This document shows positions 43,231 to 51,943 of a DNA stretch of 64,000 bases, piece after piece. Numbering within the stretch: position 1 is the first letter of the stretch; each line of letters opens with the position of its first letter. Below the pieces are notes generated by a model. That model saw nothing but the letters and a program-made list of their open reading frames with translations. It was not told the origin of the DNA and ran no database searches. Made by a program: the position numbers and the translations under genes. The stretch lies in contig CALEHY010000010.1 in assembly GCA_937876375.1 (NCBI GenBank), forward strand, positions 160,215 to 224,214. Direction: 5' to 3'. This DNA is from an uncultured Clostridia bacterium. Lineage in GTDB: Bacteria; Bacillota; Clostridia; Oscillospirales; Acutalibacteraceae.

Positions 43231-44070
43231 TTAGTCAATTACAGTTAAATTCTTCAAGCTTACGTCCATAATTGGAGCGCTGTGTGTCAATGCACCACAT
43301 GATACAAAATCAACTCCGATTTCGGCAATCTCCTTTAGTCGTTCCTTGGTGACATTACCACTGCACTCTGTCTGTGCTCTTCCAGCAATTAGCTCGACTG
43401 CCTTTTTCATAGTATCATTATCCATATTGTCTAGCATAATGATATCAGCACCAGCGTCAACAGCCTCTTGCACCTGCTCGAGTGTCTCTGTTTCAATTTC
43501 GATTTTTCTAACGAATGGGGCATATGCCTTTGCCATCTCAATAGCTTTTGTGATAGATCCAGCAGCACCGATATGATTATCCTTTAGTAGCACACCATCA
43601 GATAGGTTGTATCTATGGTTTGTTGCACCACCAACTCTAACAGCCTCTTTTTCAAAAGGTCGCATATTAGGTGTTGTTTTTCTAGTGTCTAGTAGAACTG
43701 TGCTGTAGCCCTCTAGCTCGTCCATATATTCTCTTGTCATGGTGGCGATACCACTCATGCGCTGTAGGTAGTTTAGTCCTGTTCTTTCACCAGATAGTAT
43801 GGCTTTAACGTCGCCATAGATGACACCAATTAGGTCGCCTTTTTTAACCTTGTCGCCATCCTTGTATGTTGTCTCAAAATGGCTTGTTGGGTCTAGTAGC
43901 TCAAATGTTCTTACGAAAACAGAAAGGCCACAAATAACACCATCCTGCTTGCAGATAAGGTCTGCCTTGCCCTGCTTGTCCTCTGGCATTACAGCGTTTG
44001 TTGTAACGTCCTCAGAGGTGATATCCTCTTTTAATGTGTTGATGATATAATCGTCAACATTAATCTTCAT
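43231..44070 (-). CDS. nadC: Nicotinate-nucleotide pyrophosphorylase (quinolinate PRTase)
   Basis: 279 residues. KEDITSEDVTTNAVMPEDKQ, ERTGLNYLQRMSGIAT, LDTRKTTPNMRPFEKEAVRVGG, LLKDNHIGAAGSI and ADIIMLDNMD are intact (catalytic Arg, Lys, His and Asp positions). It makes nicotinate mononucleotide from quinolinate and PRPP in NAD synthesis. ATG 44070 overlaps the end of nadB by 11 bp; an ATG 18 bp earlier, inside nadB, is possible. nadA is not next to it as it usually is; iolB follows. Confidence 0.95.
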   Translation of the reverse strand: MKINVDDYIINTLKEDITSEDVTTNAVMPEDKQGKADLICKQDGVICGLSVFVRTFELLDPTSHFETTYKDGDKVKKGDLIGVIYGDVKAILSGERTGLNYLQRMSGIATMTREYMDELEGYSTVLLDTRKTTPNMRPFEKEAVRVGGATNHRYNLSDGVLLKDNHIGAAGSITKAIEMAKAYAPFVRKIEIETETLEQVQEAVDAGADIIMLDNMDNDTMKKAVELIAGRAQTECSGNVTKERLKEIAEIGVDFVSCGALTHSAPIMDVSLKNLTVID

Positions 44071-45385
44071 TGTTACACCATTTAGCATAGAAATCGTTGT
44101 CCTTTCTCTTGATTTCGTCCATAATCAGCTTCTTGAATTTCTTTTGGATTGTAGCCTTGTCCGGATATGATTTTAAATCAATCTCTGGTACATTGCTATC
44201 CTTTTGGCTGTTGTCATTTGCGATAATATCAGCAGCTCTCTTTGCAAAAACAAGGCTCTCTAGTAGTGAATTAGACGCCAGTCTATTCTTGCCATGTACA
44301 CCGTTACAAGCTGTTTCACCAACAGCGAACAGGTGTTTCATCGAGGTTCTGCCATCGATATCTGTCTTTACTCCACCCATCATATAATGCTGTGCTGGAA
44401 CGACTGGGACCATATCCTTTGTCATATCGTAACCCTCTTCCATACAAGCATCAAAAATGTTTGGAAATCTTTTCTTCGCTTGTTCAGTATCCATAGTAGG
44501 TAGGGTTAGATATACATGGTCGGTGCCAAATTTCTTCATCTCGTCGAGAATTGCGTTTGTAACAACGTCTCTTGGCTGAAGCTCGTCAGTAAATCTCTCA
44601 CCATTCTCGTTCAGTAGGATTGCACCCTCACCACGAACACTCTCACTGATTAAAAATCTTCTGCCCTTTTTCTTGCTGTAAAGGGTAGTAGGATGAATTT
44701 GGATATAATTCATATCCTGTAGTTCAATTCCGTGCATTAGGCTGAGCGCAAATGAGTCGCCAGTAATGTTAGGGAAGTTTGTTGAATTAACGAACAGACC
44801 ACCAATACCACCAGTCGCAAGGATGATATTATCAGCAATGATAGCACCCATCTCACCGTATTCATCCTCACATACGATACCGTAGCAATCGTTGTCCCTC
44901 TCTATGATATCTATCATAGTGGTTTTTGTGACGAATGTAATATTTTCTCTCTGCATTGCGATATCAAGCAGAGTCTCTGTTATTTGCTTTCCAGTTTCGT
45001 CCTTGTGGTGTAGGATACGATTTTGTCTGTGTGCACCCTCACGAGTGTAGTCAAATTCACCCTCACCATCGGTGTCAAATTTAACCCCCAAATCGACCAA
45101 TGTGCCGATAACGTCTGGTGATGACTCAATCATAACCTTTACAGCCTCTGGATTGTTCTCATAGTGACCAGCCTTCATCGTATCCTCAAAGTAGCAGTCA
45201 AAATCCTTGATATCCTTTAGCACGCATACTCCACCTTGTGCAAGGTAGGAGTCACATTCGTTAAGGTGCTCCTTTGTGATGACTAGGATCTCTTGCTCCT
45301 TTGGTAGACAGAGTGCTGCGAACACACCGGCAATACCAGAGCCAACGATAACTGTATCAGTTTTTATGTAAGTGTCTTTTTTCAT
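44060..45385 (-). CDS. nadB: L-aspartate oxidase
   Basis: 441 residues, FAD-dependent succinate dehydrogenase/fumarate reductase family. N-terminal FAD motif VIVGSGIAGVFAALCL, YLAQGGVCVLKD, ILATGGIGGLFVNSTNFPNI, VVPAQHYMMGGVKTDIDGRT and ASNSLLESLVFAKRAA are diagnostic. It oxidises L-aspartate to iminosuccinate, the first step of NAD synthesis; in anaerobes fumarate can be the acceptor. Slightly shorter than E. coli NadB through a reduced C terminus. First gene of the nadB-nadC-iolB group, divergent from a HAD phosphatase gene. Confidence 0.95.
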   Translation of the reverse strand: MKKDTYIKTDTVIVGSGIAGVFAALCLPKEQEILVITKEHLNECDSYLAQGGVCVLKDIKDFDCYFEDTMKAGHYENNPEAVKVMIESSPDVIGTLVDLGVKFDTDGEGEFDYTREGAHRQNRILHHKDETGKQITETLLDIAMQRENITFVTKTTMIDIIERDNDCYGIVCEDEYGEMGAIIADNIILATGGIGGLFVNSTNFPNITGDSFALSLMHGIELQDMNYIQIHPTTLYSKKKGRRFLISESVRGEGAILLNENGERFTDELQPRDVVTNAILDEMKKFGTDHVYLTLPTMDTEQAKKRFPNIFDACMEEGYDMTKDMVPVVPAQHYMMGGVKTDIDGRTSMKHLFAVGETACNGVHGKNRLASNSLLESLVFAKRAADIIANDNSQKDSNVPEIDLKSYPDKATIQKKFKKLIMDEIKRKDNDFYAKWCNNED

Positions 45386-45496
45386 AAAACTTTACCATAG
45401 TTTGTGCTAGAAAATTTTGTATAAATTTAGTTATACTTATTCTAATATATAATTATTTTAGCGTGTTGTCAATAACTATGCTAAATATAATAGTGT

Positions 45497-45525
45497 TTTA
45501 CATTCGACAAAATATATGATAGAAT
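45497..45525 (+). promoter_or_regulatory. Promoter of the HAD-metallophosphoesterase operon
   Basis: TTTACA (45497-45502) and TAGAAT (45520-45525) with a 17-bp spacer. The leader would be very short, about 8-10 nt before the ATG at 45541. Confidence 0.6.
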
Positions 45526-45540
45526 GATTTTGGTGATAAT

Positions 45541-46107
45541 ATGAACGTGTATGATTTTGACAATACAATATATGATGGTGAGACCTTGGTGGATTTTGCT
45601 CTTTATTACATAAAGACTGATCCAAGGATATGGAAATATGTGCCAAAGCTACTTTGGATAGCGTTTAAGGATAAATTTCATCTCTTCACTGTTGAAGAAG
45701 CCTTAAAGGCTTATGCCTCATTTTTGGAAGGGTATCTCATTACTCTTGATGATATTCAAGAGAATGTTGTTAAGTTTTGGGATGAGAACGAGCATAAGAT
45801 TAAACCTTGGTACAAGGAGGTACAGAGAGATGATGATATCGTCGTATCTGGTACTACTGATTTCTTACTAGACGAGATAATGAAGCGTATGGGTATCAAG
45901 CATTATGTTGGTTCTGCTATTGATATGGAGACTGGCAAATTTATTCGTCTTTGCTTTCTTGAGAACAAGGTAAAAATCTTTAATGAGCTGTTCCCAGATG
46001 CTCATATCGACAATTTTTATACCGATTCGATGAATGACAAGGCTATGATGGATATAGCCGACCATGTATATTTTGTCGATGGTGACAAAATTGAACAGAT
46101 AAAGTAG
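45541..46107 (+). CDS. HAD-superfamily phosphatase (subclass IB)
   Basis: 188 residues. Motif I is YDFDNTIYDGET with the nucleophile and general acid Asp; motif II is in VVSGTTDFLLDEIMKRMG; motif III and IV lie around KVKIFNELFP and NFYTDSMNDKAMMDIADHVY. The cap is a helical insert as in SerB-like and glycerophosphate-type phosphatases. These remove phosphate from small molecules such as phosphoserine or lipid head groups. The metallophosphoesterase follows 7 bp downstream, so both may act on one phosphorylated compound. Substrate unknown. Confidence 0.85.
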   Translation: MNVYDFDNTIYDGETLVDFALYYIKTDPRIWKYVPKLLWIAFKDKFHLFTVEEALKAYASFLEGYLITLDDIQENVVKFWDENEHKIKPWYKEVQRDDDIVVSGTTDFLLDEIMKRMGIKHYVGSAIDMETGKFIRLCFLENKVKIFNELFPDAHIDNFYTDSMNDKAMMDIADHVYFVDGDKIEQIK

Positions 46108-46114
46108 GTATTGT

Positions 46115-47494
46115 ATGAAACCACTTAAGTTAACTTTTATTGCTGACACACACCATTATTCACAAAGTCTTGGCACTACTGGATATCAGTATGAGCTACG
46201 CTCTGGTTCGGACCAAAAATGTCTTGCAGAGACGGGTGCTATCATCGATAGTGCATTCGATAAGATTGCAAATAGCGATACGGATTGTGTCCTTATTGCT
46301 GGTGATATAACTAATGATGGCGAGATGGTGTCGCATATCGAGTTTAAGGAAAAATTAGATAAGCTATCTAAGTCAAAAAGGGTGTATCTCATTACAGCAA
46401 CTCACGACTGGTGCTGTGATAAAAATCCACGACGCTTTGCAGACAATTTTGTGTATCACAATGTCGACACTATGCCACCAGAGAGGCTCTATGATTTTTA
46501 TGAGGAGTACACGACAAGGGACGCTATCGCTGTGTTTGAAACCCATTTGGGCACAAAGAGCTATGTCGTTCAGCTAGGGGATAATGTGCGACTTTTGGCA
46601 CTTAACGACGACCAAAACGGCAAGGGCAGAGCTGGATTTTCGCCAGAGCATTTTGATTGGATAGATGAGCAGATAAAAATGGCTAATGATGACGGTTGCC
46701 TTATTATCGGTATGGAGCATCATTTGCTTATACCTCATCTTAACCCACTTATCACTGGTGGTGGTACCTGTGTTGGCGATAGGGAAGAGGTTGCATCAAG
46801 GCTTGCTGACGCTGGGCTAAAATATATGTTCGTTGGTCATAGCCATATTCAGCGCACGGACCATTTTGTATCGCCAAATGGCAACAAGCTGACAGAGGTT
46901 AATATAGGCAGCTTGGTGGGTTATCCAGCACCTATTGTCAATGTTACAGTTAATGATGATATGACCTTGACATACAATGTCGATCATCTCGATAGCTTTG
47001 AATATAATGGTGAGGTAATTGATGCACAGCGTTATTTGACAAAGCATTTTACCGATATGATATCAAATGTGCTTGATTGTGAAAACAAGCACCAGTTTAG
47101 CGACAGAATTACTGCACTGCAGATGAATGGAGACATTGCATCGAGGTATTATTTGTTGCTAAAGCCATTTTTGTCATTTGTAAAATATGGTACTGTGAAC
47201 AAGCTGTATCGCAAGCTAAAGCATATAGGCTTGTCCAGTCTTTTTGACAAGGCTTGGGTAGATGAATACGGTGATTTTAAGATAACGGATTTTGTTTTTC
47301 AGATTATGAAATCGGCTATGGATGGCTCTATCAAGACCTTTGACAGAGAGTCGAGCTACTACAAGCTGGTGATGGCTATCGTGTCGCTACCTAGCAGATT
47401 TTTTAAGGATAATATGGATATGAAAAGGCTTGTTATGACTGTAGACACTATCCTTACTGGTGGAGTGCATAACAATCAAAATGAAACGATATAA
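46115..47494 (+). CDS. Calcineurin-like metallophosphoesterase
   Basis: 459 residues. The dinuclear metal site is largely clear: IADTHHYSQS (DxH), LIAGDITNDGE (GD), ATHDW in place of the usual GNH(E/D), GMEHHLLIP, and VGHSHIQRTD (GHxH). The GNH motif Asn, usually a metal ligand, is replaced by Thr, which may change activity. The C-terminal 150 residues are helical and unassigned. No signal peptide, so it acts in the cytoplasm. Cotranscribed with the HAD phosphatase, and followed by a terminator. Confidence 0.85.
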   Translation: MKPLKLTFIADTHHYSQSLGTTGYQYELRSGSDQKCLAETGAIIDSAFDKIANSDTDCVLIAGDITNDGEMVSHIEFKEKLDKLSKSKRVYLITATHDWCCDKNPRRFADNFVYHNVDTMPPERLYDFYEEYTTRDAIAVFETHLGTKSYVVQLGDNVRLLALNDDQNGKGRAGFSPEHFDWIDEQIKMANDDGCLIIGMEHHLLIPHLNPLITGGGTCVGDREEVASRLADAGLKYMFVGHSHIQRTDHFVSPNGNKLTEVNIGSLVGYPAPIVNVTVNDDMTLTYNVDHLDSFEYNGEVIDAQRYLTKHFTDMISNVLDCENKHQFSDRITALQMNGDIASRYYLLLKPFLSFVKYGTVNKLYRKLKHIGLSSLFDKAWVDEYGDFKITDFVFQIMKSAMDGSIKTFDRESSYYKLVMAIVSLPSRFFKDNMDMKRLVMTVDTILTGGVHNNQNETI

Positions 47495-47548
47495 AAGAGT
47501 GCTTTGCAGTTTCGACAAAGTGATTTTGCCTGGATATGATATTACAAG

Positions 47549-47583
47549 ATGCCCACAATACTAGCGTATTATGGGCATTTTTA
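47549..47583 (+). terminator. Terminator of the HAD-metallophosphoesterase operon
   Basis: 13-bp stem with one mismatch (ATGCCCACAATAC / GTATTATGGGCAT), 4-nt loop, followed by TTTTTAA. It lies 54 bp after the stop codon. Confidence 0.85.
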
Positions 47584-47660
47584 ATGTTATAGATAGGTGA
47601 AAGAACAAAGTCAAAATTATGATTCTTTATGTAGGGCACCCCCCTTCTCCACTCTTTTTG

Positions 47661-47689
47661 TTGCTATGATGGTAATGTTATGTTATAAT
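47661..47689 (+). promoter_or_regulatory. Promoter of the rRNA methyltransferase gene
   Basis: TTGCTA (47661-47666) and TATAAT (47684-47689) with a 17-bp spacer; the transcription start is expected near 47696 and the GGTGGAG ribosome site follows at 47709. Confidence 0.75.
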
Positions 47690-47724
47690 ATATTTAATTA
47701 TGATATTAGGTGGAGTTTGACTTT

Positions 47725-48477
47725 ATGGAAGATAACACAAGAACAAATGATAATTTAGTTATCGGCAGAAATGCTGTTATGGAGCTACTAAAGAGCGATA
47801 GAGAAATAGAGAATGTCCTTGTTGCAAAGGGCGAGCGTGAGGGTTCAATCAACCGTATCCTTGCTCTATGCAAAGAGAAGAAGGTTGTCGTAAAAAATGT
47901 TGACAGAAAAAAGCTTGATTTTATGGCACCTAATGGTAACCATCAGGGCGTTGTAGCAAATGTTCCAGCACATGAGTATTCATCTGTTGATGATATTCTT
48001 GCGCTAGCAGAGGATAGGGGTGAAGCGCCTTTCATCATTATCTGCGATGAGATTGAGGATAGCCACAATCTTGGTGCTATTATTCGTACAGCAGAGGCTT
48101 GTGGTGCTCATGGTATCATTATTCCAAAGCGTAGGAATGTTGGACTAAACTTTATCGTAGCAAAGACCTCTTGTGGTGCTCTAGAGTATATGAAGGTTGC
48201 TAGGGTGACAAATATCGCTGCTACTATCGAGGATTTGAAGAAAAGAAATATTTGGGTATACTGTGCAGATATGGATGGTCAACGCTGGGATAAGACTGAT
48301 TTTTCTGGTGGTGCTGCTCTTGTTGTTGGCAATGAGGGTAGTGGCGTTGGCAGACTTGTTAAGGAAAAGTGTGACGTTACTGTTAGCCTGCCTATGCTTG
48401 GCAAGGTAAACAGTCTTAATGCCTCTGTTGCTGCTGGTATATTAATGTACGAGATTGCAAGACAGAGATTAGATTAA
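47725..48477 (+). CDS. TrmH/RlmB-type 2'-O-ribose RNA methyltransferase
   Basis: 250 residues of the SPOUT family. The N-terminal L30e-like RNA-binding domain includes VIGRNAVMELLKSDREIENV and HQGVVANVPAHEYSSVDDI. The knotted domain has the three motifs: DEIEDSHNLGAIIRTAEACG, ALVVGNEGSGVGRLVKEKCD and SLPMLGKVNSLNASVAAGIL. It should methylate G2251 of 23S rRNA (RlmB) or a related site. ATG 47725 is chosen over GTG 47710 since the GTG overlaps the GGTGGAG ribosome site. A large membrane protein follows 22 bp later. Confidence 0.92.
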   Translation: MEDNTRTNDNLVIGRNAVMELLKSDREIENVLVAKGEREGSINRILALCKEKKVVVKNVDRKKLDFMAPNGNHQGVVANVPAHEYSSVDDILALAEDRGEAPFIIICDEIEDSHNLGAIIRTAEACGAHGIIIPKRRNVGLNFIVAKTSCGALEYMKVARVTNIAATIEDLKKRNIWVYCADMDGQRWDKTDFSGGAALVVGNEGSGVGRLVKEKCDVTVSLPMLGKVNSLNASVAAGILMYEIARQRLD

Positions 48478-48499
48478 TTTATTCGTATTCGGTGATAAA

Positions 48500-50950
48500 A
48501 TGAGTGAGAATCTTTCTATTGAAGAAATAATAAAGCGTGCCCAGGAGATTAAGGCAGAGGCAGAGCGTCAGCTTGCCGAGGCTGAAAAATCCATGGAGGA
48601 AAAGGCAAAGGTTGCTATCGAGGAGGTCACTGTTGATCCAGAGGAGGTCACCAGAGCTGTGTCTGAGATTATCGAGCCAGAGGAGGATATTAAGGAGTTT
48701 TCACCTACCAACTCTGCATCGAAGGACAAGACCCAAGCTATCAAGTTCCCATCATTCAAGGCTAAAAAAATAGTAGATGAGCCAGATGAGGACGATGCTG
48801 ATATGAAGATAGCTCCCGATTTGTCAAAAACTAGGGCTGTTAGCATTGATGAGGATGACTCTGATATGAAAATAGCACCTGATTTGGCAAAGACTAGAGC
48901 AATCCCAACTAAACCAGCACAAGAAAAAACGAGACCAGTTATCTTATCTACAAAGTCCGAAAGGGCAGAGGATACTGATTTAGAGGCGATACCTACTATC
49001 GTCGCACACGATAATATCGACAAGGTGTTTGATGATGGTGGTGATGACGATGAGTACGGCGTTCAGATAACATTTGATGGCTTCGATGACGAGGTTGACG
49101 TCGTGCCTACTATCGATGAGGCTGTTGCAGAGCAGATTCTCGAACAGCGTCGTCAAGAAAAGGTAGGCAAATTCCGTCTGTTCGGTCCAGATGAAACTGA
49201 TGAGGAGCTTGGCGATGACACTATCGTCAAGGATGACTACGAGAATGTGGATGAGAAAAAAGAGTTCCACAATCGCCTGCTTGCTAGAAAGTCATCTATC
49301 AATGCAAAGCTTATTGCCACATTGTGCCTTGGTGTGCCACTACTCCTTATGACCATGTTTAAGGACAAGGCATTCTTCCCAACCTTTTTGAGTGGTCATA
49401 TTGTGTATTTTATTGTGTCACTTTTGCTAATAATTGCCACTGTTTTAGTCAATATTAATGTTATAGCGCATGGATTTAGCTTCAAAAAGGGTATTAATTT
49501 CGATTTTCCAGTTGCTGTTTTGAGTGTGCTGACAATGGTGCACACATTTGTTACGCTGATTAATGATAATTTGTTTCTCGATGATGGTATAATGCTCGGC
49601 TCTGCTGCTTGCTTTGGACTGTTTATGTCACAGCTTGGCAAACGACAGATGATGGTGCGTATTATTGACAATTTTGAGTTTATATCAGCTAATGATGATA
49701 AGTATACTGTCGAGAATATTGCCAATTCCGTTGACGTTGGCATTCTCGCTAGGGGCGTTGTCGATGATATTGACGAGCCTATTATTAAGACTAGCGTTAA
49801 GACTGATTTGCCTACTAATTTTATGGAGATTAGCTGTAAGAACGAGCCTGCTGATAAGATGGCAAAGATACTTGGTCCGGTTACTGTTGGCTTGAGCCTT
49901 TTGCTATTAATCATCATCGGTATTATTGACAACTTTAATACTGGTATTAACTGTGCACTTTCTGCACTAGCTGTGTCGACACCTATTGCTAGTCTGTTCT
50001 TGACTAATGATATGCTGTTTGATATCTCTATTGCACTAGATAAATATGGCTCCAGAGTATGTGGATATGAGGGAGCTGTTATGGCTGGTACCTCTAATGC
50101 TATGGTTATGGAGGCTGCCGATTTGTTTGGCAAGCGTGGTTGTGACTTGCACGGTATCAAGACCTTTGGTGGTGCAAAGGTTGATGATGCTATTATTCAA
50201 GCTGCTGCTGTTATTATCCATACTAACAGCCCACTTGCACATGTTTTTGATGACGTAATCATTGGCAAACAGTCTATTTTGCCAAAGGTTGAGGGCGTTA
50301 TTTATGAGGAGCAGATGGGTACTTCTGCTTGGATATATGGTCAAAGAGTGTTGGTCGGCAATCGTGATTTGCTAGTTCGCCACGATGTTAGTGTGCCAAA
50401 GGAAAGCTTTGAGGAGAAATACACTCGCAAGGGTAGAAAGGCACTGTATCTTGCTGTTGAGGGCAAGATTGTTGCTATGTTCGTCGTGTCATATAGTGCT
50501 GATCCAGATTTAAAGCGTGAGTTGCGAAAGCTTGAGAAGAGTGGTATTTCCATCATAGTCAAGAGCTGTGACCCATATATTAATGAGAAGAGTTTAGCAA
50601 AGCTGTTCTCTCTACCAGAGGGATATATTCACGTAATGAATAGCTCATCTGCTAGAGTTTTTGACAAGTATTCTAATCTAGAGGTGGAGAAATCTCCATC
50701 ATACATAGTCCACGATGGCACAGCGCTTGGCTTTGTGTCTGCTATGCGTGGTGCTGGTGTTGCTACTAGCTCAAAAAAGCTGATATCTTTTCTAACCTGT
50801 TTTGGCGTTGGACTTGGCTTTTTTGCTGTAGCATTACTATCTATTATCAAAGGATATAGCCAGATTTCCACACTGAATATTATTAGCTTTCAGTTTATTT
50901 GGAATATTTTTGTTTTGATTATTTCAAAGCTTCGCAGAATGGGTATATAG
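48500..50950 (+). CDS. P-type ATPase-like membrane protein lacking catalytic motifs
   Basis: 816 residues. Residues 1-265: charged helix (~5-40), then acidic disordered tail with DDxDMKIAPDL repeated at ~98-108 and ~119-129, and KTQAI, KTRAV, KTRAI, KTRPV. Eight helices follow at about 271-287, 303-325, 335-354, 362-380, 457-477, 483-503, 765-787 and 792-809, the P1-ATPase order. Between helices 6 and 7 is a HAD/N-domain-like region (NSPLAHVFDDVIIGK, YGQRVLVGNRDLLV). Catalytic motifs are altered: DKTGT is DLFGKRG, TGD is KSCDP, GDGxND is VHDGTAL, and TGE is absent. A pseudoenzyme is likely; alternatively a sensor or scaffold. Function unknown. Confidence 0.8.
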   Translation: MSENLSIEEIIKRAQEIKAEAERQLAEAEKSMEEKAKVAIEEVTVDPEEVTRAVSEIIEPEEDIKEFSPTNSASKDKTQAIKFPSFKAKKIVDEPDEDDADMKIAPDLSKTRAVSIDEDDSDMKIAPDLAKTRAIPTKPAQEKTRPVILSTKSERAEDTDLEAIPTIVAHDNIDKVFDDGGDDDEYGVQITFDGFDDEVDVVPTIDEAVAEQILEQRRQEKVGKFRLFGPDETDEELGDDTIVKDDYENVDEKKEFHNRLLARKSSINAKLIATLCLGVPLLLMTMFKDKAFFPTFLSGHIVYFIVSLLLIIATVLVNINVIAHGFSFKKGINFDFPVAVLSVLTMVHTFVTLINDNLFLDDGIMLGSAACFGLFMSQLGKRQMMVRIIDNFEFISANDDKYTVENIANSVDVGILARGVVDDIDEPIIKTSVKTDLPTNFMEISCKNEPADKMAKILGPVTVGLSLLLLIIIGIIDNFNTGINCALSALAVSTPIASLFLTNDMLFDISIALDKYGSRVCGYEGAVMAGTSNAMVMEAADLFGKRGCDLHGIKTFGGAKVDDAIIQAAAVIIHTNSPLAHVFDDVIIGKQSILPKVEGVIYEEQMGTSAWIYGQRVLVGNRDLLVRHDVSVPKESFEEKYTRKGRKALYLAVEGKIVAMFVVSYSADPDLKRELRKLEKSGISIIVKSCDPYINEKSLAKLFSLPEGYIHVMNSSSARVFDKYSNLEVEKSPSYIVHDGTALGFVSAMRGAGVATSSKKLISFLTCFGVGLGFFAVALLSIIKGYSQISTLNIISFQFIWNIFVLIISKLRRMGI

Positions 50951-50980
50951 ACATATTGGATAAATTTGTATAGATATCTA

Positions 50981-51010
50981 TTGACTACTCTATGGTGTAT
51001 CAAGTATAAT
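50981..51010 (+). promoter_or_regulatory. Promoter of the degV gene
   Basis: TTGACT (50981-50986) and TATAAT (51005-51010) with an 18-bp spacer, in the gap after the P-type ATPase-like gene. Leader about 20-25 nt with AAGGA 9 nt before the ATG. Confidence 0.65.
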
Positions 51011-51040
51011 CGAGTTAAAGTAATTTAAGGATTTTTGCTT

Positions 51041-51904
51041 ATGAGTTATAGAATTATTGCTGATAGCTGTTGTGATAGAACAGCTGTTATGAGCTCTTGG
51101 GAGAATATCACATTCGTTCCACTAACATTATCTGTTGGTGATGATTACACTATTTTGGACGATGAGAACTTTGACCAAGACGATTATATAAAGAGAACAT
51201 TGGAGAGCAATGTTGTTGCAAAAACAGCATGTCCAGCACCAAATGCTTGGGCTTCTGCGTTCGACTGTGATGAGGATGAGTTGTATGTCATCACTATCAC
51301 AGATAGGCTCTCTGGCACATACAACAGCGCATTGCAGGGTAAGGCTCTTTATGAGGAGGAGCACCCTGATAGTAATAAGAAAATCCATGTGTTCAATTCT
51401 CTTGCAACCTCTGGTATAGAGAGTCTTGTCGCAGAGAGAATTAAGTCACTTGGTGATAGTGGTGCTAGCTTTGATGATATCGTTAGTGATATCGAGAGCT
51501 TTATTGTCAACAATACAGCGCTTTACTTTTGCCTAGAGTCCTTGGACGTATTGAAGAATAATGGCAGGCTTTTTGCTCTTGCTGCTAGTGTGTTGAAAAA
51601 GCTAAAGCTAAAGTTGATTTTTGAGCGTACCACAGAGGGCAATATTAAGCTAGTTGGTCAGGATATCGCTATGAATAGATCCATCATCAAGATGGCAAAT
51701 ATTATTGCAGAGAATGTTGATGGTATCGATTTGAGCGACAAGCGACTTATTATCACACATGTGTGCTGTGAGGATAGGGCAAAGTTCGTTGCAGAGAAAA
51801 TTGGTGCAAAATCACAGTTTGGCTCTGTTGAGATTGTAAAGGGTAGTGGTCTTAACTCTACTTATGCTGCCAATGGTGGCATCATCGTGTCCTATACGAA
51901 ATAA
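51041..51904 (+). CDS. DegV family fatty-acid-binding protein
   Basis: 287 residues, the normal length. N-terminal YRIIADSCCDRT, FVPLTLSVGDDYTILDDENF, TACPAPNAWASAF, VITITDRLSGTYNSALQGK, and C-terminal VEIVKGSGLNSTYAANGGIIV. DegV/FakB proteins hold a fatty acid in a deep pocket and present it to the kinase FakA for phosphorylation, entering phospholipid synthesis. The conserved Thr/Ser near the acid carboxylate lies in the LSGTYNSA motif. ATG 51041 is preferred over TTG 51035 since AAGGA lies 9 nt before it. FakA is not in the window. Confidence 0.92.
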   Translation: MSYRIIADSCCDRTAVMSSWENITFVPLTLSVGDDYTILDDENFDQDDYIKRTLESNVVAKTACPAPNAWASAFDCDEDELYVITITDRLSGTYNSALQGKALYEEEHPDSNKKIHVFNSLATSGIESLVAERIKSLGDSGASFDDIVSDIESFIVNNTALYFCLESLDVLKNNGRLFALAASVLKKLKLKLIFERTTEGNIKLVGQDIAMNRSIIKMANIIAENVDGIDLSDKRLIITHVCCEDRAKFVAEKIGAKSQFGSVEIVKGSGLNSTYAANGGIIVSYTK

Positions 51905-51912
51905 TATATTTA

Positions 51913-51939
51913 GGGAGAGCTTGTCTCTCCCATATTTTT
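51913..51939 (+). terminator. Terminator of degV, close to the next start codon
   Basis: 7-bp GC-rich stem GGGAGAG / CTCTCCC with a 5-nt loop, followed by ATATTTTT. It lies 8 bp after the degV stop and ends only 4 nt before the next ATG. Confidence 0.8.
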
Positions 51940-51943
51940 GACT

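Noticed and set aside
47628..47655. A GTAGGGCACCCCCC stretch that resembles one end of the intergenic palindromes.
   Set aside because: No inverted repeat or second arm was found, so it does not support a mobile element.
49396..50160. A 254-codon open frame on the minus strand inside the P-type ATPase-like gene.
   Set aside because: Antisense to a clearly coding plus-strand gene, low-complexity Ser/Ile translation, no ribosome site.
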